From the NCBI GenBank assembly GCA_002943765.1, contig PQWQ01000039.1, forward strand, positions 230,449-294,448: DNA of 64,000 nucleotides. The letters run 5' to 3'. The translations under genes were made by a program, and so were the position numbers. This DNA is from Psoroptes ovis. Its lineage: Eukaryota > Arthropoda > Arachnida > Sarcoptiformes > Psoroptidae. Below are positions 40,305 through 51,200 of the stretch, piece by piece. A model generated the notes under the pieces. That model ran no database searches. It worked only from the letters and a program-made list of their open reading frames with translations, and was not told where the DNA came from. Within the stretch, counting starts at the first letter, position 1; each line of letters opens with the position of its first letter.

Positions 40305-40385
40305 TTGGGTTGTCCCATAAGTTCTTGCCGTTTTTTAAATTTTTTGTTCATTAGAAAAACGACAAGAACTTATGGGGCAACCTAA
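40305..40385. mobile_element. mariner-like MITE, CCCATAAG type
   Basis: Left GTCCCATAAGTTCTTGCCG, right CGACAAGAACTTATGGGGCA. Centre TTTAAATTTTTTG as in the copy at 33242. TA flanks. Confidence 0.92.
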
Positions 40386-41156
40386 TATATTTGTCATATA
40401 TGAAACAAATTGAAATTTTTTTTTTTCATTTTAAACTAAAGCAATAACCGGATCTGGTTCTTCGTATTTCTGCACCACCAAGATCGTGAAAATTCGTGTT
40501 GTGTGGTCAATGATTTTTTAGTTTTATTCATTTTGTCGTTTGACATTTATTTATGCTCATTGACAATCGCCAGCGTAGATTTTTGAATTGAAATTTTGAA
40601 TTTTTTAAAATTTTTCAAAAACAAATTTTTCAAAAACAAATTTTTCAAACCACCAATTTCAAAACCACAGTGGTGTGCCATTTTGTATTTGAAATAATTT
40701 TAAAGTTTTGACAGTCACAAAATTTCAAATAACAAAATTTGAAACAAAATCCTTTCAATCAAAAATGATTGGTCGATATATTTATTTAAATTTAAATATT
40801 ATTTATTATTACGAACCAAGAATGTCAATTTCAAGGTTCATTGATTTATGCGGTGAAGAAATTAAAAAAAAATTCACATTTTCTTGAGATTTTCTCTAAA
40901 ATGTTTCCAAGGCTTGTCAATAATCGTAAATAATCAAAATGGCCGAAATGGTCATCAATAATATTGACAAATTTCTATGGCAAATTTGTGTGGTTATTAT
41001 TATTATTCAAACCGCATTGTAAATAATAATAATAATAATTTATGATTATTATTTTTCCCATTTATTTGTTTGTTTTGATTTATTTTCAATTGATCATAAT
41101 CTATTGTTATATTTTTCGATTAGTTTTTCGATTTGTTTCCATTCAAAATTCATATA

Positions 41157-41238
41157 TTAGATTGTTCGGAAAGTTCTAGCCGATTTTCATGAACAACTCT
41201 ATTGTGATTAACCGGAATGAACTTTTCGGACAACCTAA
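41157..41238 (+). mobile_element. mariner-like MITE, asymmetric type, forward
   Basis: TA-flanked. CATGAACAACTCTATTGTGA centre, right end GACAACCTAA intact. Confidence 0.9.
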
Positions 41239-41883
41239 TAATTCATTTATTTATCGTCCATAGTTATGTAATTGGAAAAATTTATGGCATTTTTCCATCA
41301 ATAGTATTTTTTTCAATAGTATTTTTTCAATAATGAATATTGGGTGTGAATGGTTGGAAAATACTTGTTATTTTTTCCTTCAAATATTATCATTATTATC
41401 ATTATTATTATAATTATGATTGGCTCTGAGTAACCGAAACAAAAATTTTCATTTAAAAATAAATACTTGATTGATCGAAGCGGAAACATGTAGATCCTAT
41501 GTACATTGTCGTGGGTAAATATGTTTGTAAAATTTTCGAGGAAATTGGTCGGTTTTTCGAACGAAATTTTCAAACATTTTCCCTCAAAATTTCGACCTGT
41601 ACAAGTATATCAATTCATCGATAAATCAATGAATGAATCATTTGTATTATTAATACAATTAATCAAAGACAAATAATGAGAATTCATTTGATTTTTTCTA
41701 CTTGTAAAAATTTTCAAATTACAAGTAAATGTAAAATTACTAATGCTTTGGATGAATTGAATTAAGGTCGAATCAATATTTCAGCCACGAAAAAAAGTAT
41801 TACCGTGTATTTGATTTATTTGATTCATTTGATAAATTGACAATTGTTCTCAGATTTTTTGGAAGAATTTTTTCAAGAAAATA

Positions 41884-41966
41884 AAGGATTGTCCGCAAAG
41901 TTTTTACAGGTTATATCTTAAAAAAAATTATTGAAAAATCTGGCAAGAACTTTTCGGACAACCTAA
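41884..41966. mobile_element. mariner-like MITE, symmetrical type, diverged
   Basis: Left end AAGGATTGTCCGCAAAG, right end GGCAAGAACTTTTCGG then ACCTAA and TA. The inner left arm is changed to TTTTTACAGG. Confidence 0.85.
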
Positions 41967-42430
41967 TATGATATTAATCGAATTTTGTGAATTTCTCATG
42001 AGATTTTGTTAAATTTTCCAATATTATTACATTATATTTTCATTTAAAATTAATGTATTTTATCTTTTCAATCATGTAATTTAACTGATAATGATTAATA
42101 GAGGTTAGTGTGTGTGTATTTGTGTGTGTGTTTACATTGAATCAAATTTCAATTTTCACAGTTTTTTAATTTTCAAGCTGTCTACGTTTGTTTTGTTTCG
42201 TTTGTTTGTTCCAGTTCCAATTTTCATGTTTATTTTCGCTTTATTGAATTTGTCTCAAATCTTTAATCCATACAAATAAAAAATTAAATTATATTTCATT
42301 TGATCTGATTGGTGGTCATTCAATATACACATTTCATTTAATTTATTTTTGATTTATTTATTTAATATAAGTGTGTGTCAATCATTGAAATCAAAGCATC
42401 ATCATGTGTGCTAGATATAGCCATTATATA

Positions 42431-42511
42431 TTAGGTTGTCCGATAAGTTCTTCTCGGATTTTCTCATGATTTCCTACAAAATAATCGGCAGAAACTTTTC
42501 GGACAACTTAA
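42431..42511. mobile_element. mariner-like MITE, symmetrical type
   Basis: TTAGGTTGTCCGATAAGTTC on the left, ATCGGCAGAAACTTTTCGG on the right, ending ACTTAAT without a clear TA. Confidence 0.87.
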
Positions 42512-42790
42512 TCGAAAAAATTGCATTTTTTACCATCAAAAAAAAAATATTGATCGTGATTCGAAAGAAATTTTAAAAACTTAGAATTAATTATCATTTG
42601 CTTTTTGATGATTGTTGTTGATGATTTATTTGATTTGATTTGATTCATTCATAATTTTAGATTTGAAATTTTTTATATTACACTAAAATATTTGATATTT
42701 TGTAATTAAAAAAAAATTATTATCTCTGTGTGTGATAATCTTTGGATAAAGCATTGAATTGAAAATTTTTATAAATTGGAATAAATTACA

Positions 42791-42870
42791 TTAGGTTGTC
42801 CGATAAGTTTTTGCCGATTTTTCAATGATTTTCTACGATATAATCGGCAAAAACATTTCGGACAACCTAA
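42791..42870. mobile_element. mariner-like MITE, symmetrical type
   Basis: 80 bp. Left arm CCGATAAGTTTTTGCCGATT, right arm AATCGGCAAAAACATTTCGG. Left flank CA, right flank TA. Confidence 0.9.
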
Positions 42871-43112
42871 TACATTAAGCTCAATGATGATAAACCGGTG
42901 CATTTTTGTGGTGGTTGATGATGCTGGAAATTGATTTTCCAAAAAATAAAAATATTTGAAAAATATAAAAATTCATCTCCACAGTCACCGGCAAATAGTC
43001 ACCGATCAAATACAAATATTAATAGTCAAATGGTGGCAATAAATAGAAACTTAATACTAGAAATGATGTGAGAAATTGACTTGATAAAATATCAAAAATC
43101 GAAAAAAAATTA

Positions 43113-43194
43113 TTAGGTTGTCCGAAAAGTTCATTCGGATTAATCACATTAGAATTGTTCATGAAAACCCGCCAAAACTTTCCAGACAATCTAA
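43113..43194 (-). mobile_element. mariner-like MITE, asymmetric type, reverse
   Basis: TA-flanked. CATTCGGATTAATCACATTA on the left, CGCCAAAACTTTCCAGAC on the right. Confidence 0.9.
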
Positions 43195-44536
43195 TATATT
43201 CAAAATTTACAATTCACATTTGACTGTGTTTATTTCTGTCACACACACACACACTAAAATTATTTGACGTTATTTTTGGAAAATTTCAAATTTTCACTTG
43301 TCTCGAAATTTTTTCACTGATTTTTCCTCTCAAAATCGAAAGCAACAAGTGCTAAAATTTCGGTTTTTTCAATGAAATATATTGAATTAAAATTTTCAAT
43401 TGAATTCAATTTTCTCTTCAAAATAATTTCAATTTTTAGAAATTTCAATTTTTTTTTCAAAGAAATTATAACCTGAAAATCAATTTTGTCTCATTCAATT
43501 TTTTTTTCTTTTAAAAATATTTAATTTTACAACCACAATTATCACATTCTTTCACTTGTGTAATTATCATTCATTATTTTCATTTTTGAAAATTTTGTGA
43601 TCGATTGAATTTTCCAGTGTTGTTTATTTTGCCGAGCATCTTTCAGTATTGTCTTGATCATAGTCACAATAGTTATTAATTTCAATTGATTCAGATTCAA
43701 AACAATGTCGGCAATCATTGATATGATTAAATCAATTGAATCAATATCAAAATCACAACAATAAAACCTTTGAATTATCATTTGTTTGTCTCAAATTAAA
43801 ACATTTCCATCATAAATTTTACAATTTTCAAAACAAAATTATCTCAAAGCAAAGCTTTATCTTTCATCTATGACTTTTTTATTGATGCATCCAGCCAGCC
43901 AACCAGCCACTTATTATTTATTACTGCCAGAAAACAACAGTCAAATAACTATGAAAAATTATCAATCGATAATCAATAATAATAATAATGAAAATCAATG
44001 ATTATCATTAAATATTTCATTTGATTATTTCTCGTGTGTTTGTGTGAGAGAGAGTGATTATTTGACAGCCGTCAAACCATGACGACAATGATGATGATGA
44101 TGATGTGGTGATGATGAATATTTATTGATTTGTTTGTTTTTCACCTTTTAAAGCTTCATTTTCTAAACGATTCATCAAAGAAATTAAATGAATTAAGATG
44201 AAATGAAATGACTGATGATGGTACATGTTTATTTGTGCGTGTCTGTGTATGTGTATCTGTGCATCTGTGTATGCGTGTATTTGTATTATTCGACTACGTT
44301 TGTCTGTTGAATATTTTCATCTTTTAAATAATTTGACCTTGATTGATATTACCTGTAATTTTTTCAAAAATTCAAAACAACAAAAAATATACGACAATCG
44401 ATTATTTGCTTATTGTCATGATGATGATGATGATGATTATTTCCCAGTATTTATGACTGTTAAATTATCAGTGTATTTGTGGTTCCGTTTGTTGTTTTGT
44501 CTCTGAAATCCATGATCATTTCTACAATTATTTTCA

Positions 44537-44832
44537 ATGTTTTTCTTGTGGATCATAATCGTATTGATTTCGTTAATATTTATTAATAAATATTCCAAAT
44601 ATATTCATAATAATAATCGCAAAAATGAAAATGATGAAAAAACGACGGAAAAAATTCCATTGAATAACAATGATCAATTTGATTATTGTTATTCAATGAA
44701 AAAACCTGAATCATATCATGTAATTTATTCAAATTTAATATATCAATTATCATCATCATCATCGCCTACAACTTCGACAACAAATGGCTTTGATAAATTA
44801 AAGAATATGGCGAAATTTTCTTCGAAAAAAAG
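44537..44832 (+). CDS. candidate alternative first exon with a membrane anchor
   Basis: ATG at 44537 opens a hydrophobic N-terminus (MFFLWIIIVLISLIFINKY) followed by a Lys/Asn-rich segment. No AG occurs before it in this frame after the upstream stop at 44513, so if coding it must be a first exon. At 44833 a GT (GTTTGA, a weak donor) would leave phase 2, the same phase as the exon at 38861, and could join the acceptors after 45440 or 45446. A MITE lies in the implied intron. There is no homology support. Confidence 0.3.
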
Positions 44833-44889
44833 GTTTGATTCTTTCAATTTTTTCAAACAAATTTTTAGGGTCATTTCATTCGCAATATA

Positions 44890-44972
44890 TTTCAGGTTGT
44901 CCGAAAAGTTCATTCGGCTCATTCAATAGATTTGCTGCATGAAAATCAGCCAGAACTTTTCGGACAATCTAT
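44890..44972 (-). mobile_element. mariner-like MITE, asymmetric type, reverse
   Basis: TTCAGGTTGTCCGAAAAG start, ATTCGGCTCATTCAATAG centre, CAGCCAGAACTTTTCGG right arm. Ends degraded. Confidence 0.87.
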
Positions 44973-45279
44973 TAAAAGCATTTATTTTTTCAGTGATAAT
45001 TAATCAAATAATAATAATAATCAATGTTTTATGATTTGACACTATTTGAAATTTTGAAAAAATGTTATCATTCAATTTAAATCTTTGATATCTCTTCGCC
45101 CCTTATTGATTATCTGATCATAAGATTATTAATTATGATTGTTTGTCATCTTTTAAATTACTTTATTGTTTTATCAGTGATAATTTTTGGTTTTTGAGAA
45201 ATGTTTCTTAGCATTAGTGCTGTTTATTTCAAGTCACATAAACTACAATGAGCATCTATATTTTCTCCAATCTTAAAAT

Positions 45280-48200
45280 ATGATGATTGTTGACAATTTT
45301 CTCTCCATTCTATTGATTATTATATGTTCCATATACAATTATTGTGAATCAATAATACTAATGCTTGCTACGACATTTTTGACGGCTGAATTGATCAATT
45401 TTCTCAAAGAAAATTTCGAACGACAACCACCTGAGAATAGTGTCAGCGGTGATTGTGATGAAAATGCTACGATCGAAGAGGATCATGATGATCATACTGA
45501 TGCTGTCGATGGCACAGCGAATTCCTCGGCTCTTGTTTCCGATAATAATGATAGTTATATTGATTATGATCATTCAAATGAAAATAATAAAAATAACATT
45601 GAAAATGTTTATGAATGTATCACGAATAACCCTATTATCGATTATGATAATGATATTCAAGATATTAATAATTATTCAAATGAAAATGGTGGAAATAATG
45701 GAAATTATTCCCAATCTATCCGACAAAATTTATTCATCAACAATTATCAATTCGATATCATCGATGATGATTATTTCATTGATTTTGGCCAATGTTTTGA
45801 TTCACTTTGTAATAATAGTTTTAGCCCTTCAAATGTTGCCAATGTTTCACGAATACATCGACAAACAAATCCTGAAAATTTACTCAATGAAATAATCGTT
45901 GATAATCGAAAACATCTACGAATAATCAACGATGAAATAGTAATTACAACGATGAATGCAGGGATAAGGTTAGTTCTTGATCATCATCATCATCATCATC
46001 ATCAAGTTCATTACAATATTCACCTTTTCTATTCAATTCAATTCATTAAATCTATAACCTTTGATTGTTGTTTGTTGAAGGAAAAATTCTTCGAATGTTT
46101 TTTTTCAAATCAATCACAACTGATGAATGAAAAAAATATTCAAGTCAAAATTATTAATAAAAGAAGTAAGAAAGCTTCAAAATCTAACCAAATGAAATAT
46201 TTTGATTCAATATTCGTGATGTTTTGTTCGGTTTTATGATGTTTCTTCGAAAATCTCATGTATTTTTTCCCTATCTTCTGATTTCAAGTTTATGTATGAT
46301 GATGATGATGATGATAATCAAATCTTTCGATTATATTTTACGAGTTATGATAATGATATAAATGATTATGATGATGATGATGATCATTAATCAATGCAAA
46401 TGAATTTTTTTTTCGTTTTTGTTCATTCCAATGTTGATCATGTATTCATGCGAAAATGTTTCTGCAGAATTTTGATTTTTTTTTGTTCGTTGGCCAAAAA
46501 TCTTTAGCCTTAAGATTTACTTATGATCTGTGTGTCTTGACAGACTATAGCCTTTTATTTCTTGAATTCCAGTGAAATCAATTGACAATTTTCCTATTAT
46601 TTTCTATTTTTTCCAATGAAAATAGCAATAATTGTATGGCTACCGAAATGTCCACAACATCGCCGGCCAAACAATCATCGTTGGCAACATCAGATACATC
46701 ATCATTGATCAAGTATAAAAATTTAAAATCATCATCAATAAAAATGAATGGCCATAATAATAATATTGATAGTTCATTGACCAATGGCCATTGTAATCAT
46801 GAAGATAGTCATAGTATTGATGATTATGATGATGATGATTATAGTAATGTTAAGATGATGATGGGTGATGATAATCACAATAATCACCTTGCGAAATGTT
46901 CAAGCAAAAGTATCAATAATGATATGGCCAACAATTTCGATGAAATAGATCATTCAATCAATGTAAACAATGTGATTTTGCAGACTGCAATTGATCAATC
47001 GTCGAAAAGATCATCAACAGCCACAGCCACAGCATCACTGAACAATCATATTGATGATGATGATGATGATGATTACATCAATAATATCGCTAATAACGAT
47101 ATTGATCATTACAATGACCATGATGATCATTATGATTACGAAGATGATGATGATGATGATGATAAAACATGTATCATTTGTAATTGTCGTTTTGATTTAT
47201 CAAAACATAAACATCTTGTCTGTAAACAATGTTCAATGGATGTTTGTTTTAAATGTTCATTATTTATTGATTTTGATAATTCATGGATTTGTACTATATG
47301 TCATGAAAGGTAATGTTTAATTTAAATTAATCAATGAAGCATAATTCAATGATTTAATTATTATTATCATCTCTATTTGATTGAATCATTAACCATTAGA
47401 ACTACATCACAAAACTTCAATCATTGTCAATCATGGATTTGTCGACGTATTGTAAAACAGAAAAATGAACATGAATTGTTACATTTTTCAAATGCAAAAC
47501 AAAAATTGCTTCAAAAATTATCATCAATCAATGATGATAATATGAAACATCAACAACATCTTAATAATGGAATAGGTAAGTTTTATTACGATTTTTAATT
47601 GTATTCAAATACCAAAAGTTATAACCCTTAATATGATATCCATTGTAAAATAATCCCCTTGTTTTACATTATTAACACATTTGAATTCATTGAATATTTC
47701 AGATATTTCGAATAATTAAAATGTTTTCGAATTGAAAAATCAGCTTAGAATTAATATTATTTGTAAATAATTATAAATAAATACAATATAAAATGGTTAA
47801 GTTGGTCAAATCATAAACCGGATTTTCTCGGTTTTCTATGGAGGATTGTTTTACCTGAGATTACTTTTCTGAGATATTCAACCTGTAAGATGTTGAATTA
47901 AAGTGAGAATCATCATCCATTCATTCATTCAATGATGATGATAATGGTTAGCATTATTGTATTCATCTAATCAATTCTCTGTTTTCTTTTTTCCGTTAAT
48001 TTCAATGGTGATTTTATTTATTATTTCACCGACCTACCAATACACCTATCACCTATCACGTTGGCCGTGTAATAGTTAGCCATAGTTGTTGTTGCTGTTA
48101 TTGCTGCTGATCAACTCTTCAGAAGTAGATCCGAACATCTTTGAGCATCTTCATTCACCATGTTTATTTTATTTTTTATTTTTTCAAATATCTTAACACT

Positions 48201-51200
48201 CTTTGAAGATTCTTAGGTAAAAACAAGGTTAATGCACTTGGCCTTACATTCCTATATTTCATCTCATTTCATTATTTAAACTTATTATTTATCTCTAGTA
48301 TTTCTAAGGATAAAAAATTGACCATCAAAATGATTATAAATAGTAAAATTAATAATATTAAATATTAGGCTGTCCGAAAAGTTCATTCGGCTTAATCAAT
48401 AGAGTTGCTGATGAAAATCGGCCAGAACTTTCCGAACTACCAAATATATGCCGGTTTAAAATTATTTTATATGAATGAATTTATTTTATTATTTTCTGCC
48501 CTTGAATAATCAAATATCAGTCTTAGAAAATCTTCTTCTTCGTAAATAATCATTTATTCATAAAATTGAATAACTTTATTGATTTGAATTGATTTTCTTG
48601 GAGTTTTTCAAGGCTATACTCAAATATTCGTAATCAATCGATTGAATGCGAATGCAAGAAGATCAAAAGCCAAACTAGTCTTTACCCCTTATTTCAACCA
48701 TCAAATCATCTTTCATATTCTTTTGATTTTTCTAAATGTTCTAGACCTTCATAAAAAAATTGAATGAATGAATAACCTTACCCTAAAAATTAATAATTCA
48801 ATCAATTTTTTCCATTTTTCCATTTTCCATTGATTGTTTTTCCTGGTTTGATTGGTGTAAATGAGCGGATTTTGCTTTTTTTCAATGAAACGTCATCATC
48901 ATTATTAATCTATGCGTAGTGTATGAAATGAATGGAATAATGTATTAATAATTTTCAATTGAAATATTAATCAATATTTTTGGGTTCATTGATTGAACCA
49001 GTTTTTTTTTTTTGTTGTATTTTCGGTCTTGTTTTCCTATGGAAAAATGTATTAATCTTGAACTGAACACTATACACACCAGTTGACCAGTAATTTTTAC
49101 CCAGAAAAACAATCAAAATGCTGTTGATTATTCGCTTTTTAGCGTTGAAACCCTTTGATAATGCTTCAAATAGCACACACAGTGTTTGCTTCGCTTAGTT
49201 TCATGTCATCCGCAATTATATCAATCGGAAATTATCTCAAAAAGAAGAAAAACAAATCCATTATCATTCAATCCAATGATCAACCCACACCATTATATTT
49301 TATTTTTTGTAAATAGTCAATATTAAGATAAGATTATCGGGTAATGAATCATTCGGGATTGGATTTATGTGTGTGTGTTTTAAGCTTAATTTTTCCCCTG
49401 ATTTTTTTGGTCATTGGCTATTAAAAACTCTAATGGATAATCGACCTAAGAAACCATTATGTGAAAATGTATTTTTATTCGGAAAAACAACAACCTGAAA
49501 AAAATTATTAGGCTGTCCAAAAAGTTTTTGCCGATTTTCACATGATTCTCTACGATATAATCGACAAAAACTTTCCGGACAATCTAAAATAATCGAAATT
49601 TGATTAGAATTTTCCATTTAATTTTTCGAAATTCATCAACTCGAGCAATCGATTTGACAGAAAATGAATTATCAATTTTTTTTCTGTGAAATTAAAACTT
49701 GAAAAATTTTGAAATTATTTCATTTAATATCGATATTTCTGTTTAATGGTAAAAAACCCTTTGAATTCAGACATTTTCCCCTAAGATAATTTAATAATAT
49801 ACTCATAATGATGATGATGATTGGAAAAATATGAAAAAGATAATTTTAGCATCAATTACTTCCAATAATATTTCCATAAAAATACATTTTAATCCATTTC
49901 AATTCAATTTATTCAATTTTTCAATTAAAAATAATCATTTCATTTTACCCTTCATTCAGATGATAATAATGGCCAAAATTTATCCAAAATCAGTCATAAT
50001 AATAACGATAATCATAATGATCAACAAAATAATAATATCGATTATCATCAAAAAATTAATTATCTAACAGCAATACGTTCAGATATGGAATTAGATTTGG
50101 CAAAATTATTAGGCATCGATACTATTGATTATACACATATTGGTTATATATTTAATGATGATCAATGTAAGTTAATGATATTATATTTTTGCCTTAATTG
50201 TTGGTCTATTTTGAACTAAATTAAATTTAATTCAATTCAATTTAATTGTATTTCATTTGATTCAAGGTAATTCATCGATGGTGATTCATTTCACATCACC
50301 ACACATAGACTGTGCTGTAGCTTTATGTATTAAATTTGAAATTTATTCAGGAAAATCAATGATCACTATCTTCATTATTAGGTTGTCCAAAAAGTTTTTG
50401 CCGATTTTTCAATTATTTTCTATGATATAACCGACAAAAACATTTCGGACAACCAACTAATATTAGCCTTTGATGATGATACACATAATAACACAAAATA
50501 ATTCATTTATTTATTTACACAAAATTCATTTATGTGTGCCATCATATTGAACAATATAATGGTCACTTGTCAAACAACAGAGAAATGTTGAAATTGAATT
50601 TTTTAAAAAATTCAATTCATTTCAAGCTATAATTTCATGCTGCTGTAGCCGATGATGATGATGATGATTACCATTACATTTCAACGAACAAATTTCAAGT
50701 TTAAAATATTCAAATTCAATTCAATTCAACTGAATTGAACTGAATTGAATTGAATTGAAATTTTAGATTTATTTCAAACGAACGAATGAAACAAAAGCAA
50801 AAATTTCAATTTTTTCCGGTTTTCATTTTCAAAAAAAATTTGTTTCTATCAAGTTGTCCGAAAAGTTTTGGCCGATTTTCATAAAGCAACTCTATTCGTG
50901 ATTAAGCTGAATGAACTTTTCGGACAACCAAATATTTGAAATGATTCAATTTCATTGTTTGAATGTCTATTTGTCTGTATATTTGTCTATTTGTCTTCAT
51001 GCTGCTGTAGCTGTAGACATTTCAAAAATTCTTTAGCCTTAAAAATCAATGATTTGCATATTCATATTTTCTGTTTGTTGGCCGAAAAAAATGAAAAATG
51101 AAATTTGAAATAGTTTGAAATTTGACGTGTACAAAGGGAGTGTTTGTGTTCTCATTTCATATGAAATGAAATGAATTATTTTAGTCAAAGCAAAAGCAAT

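Larger units (their letters stand above)
38962..44536. other. non-coding region, possible long 5' intron
   Basis: No recognised exon. Contains seven MITEs (39908, 40305, 41157, 41884, 42431, 42791, 43113) and TG/CA tracts. If the exon at 38861 is real, this region is part of the first intron of the large gene. Confidence 0.45.
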
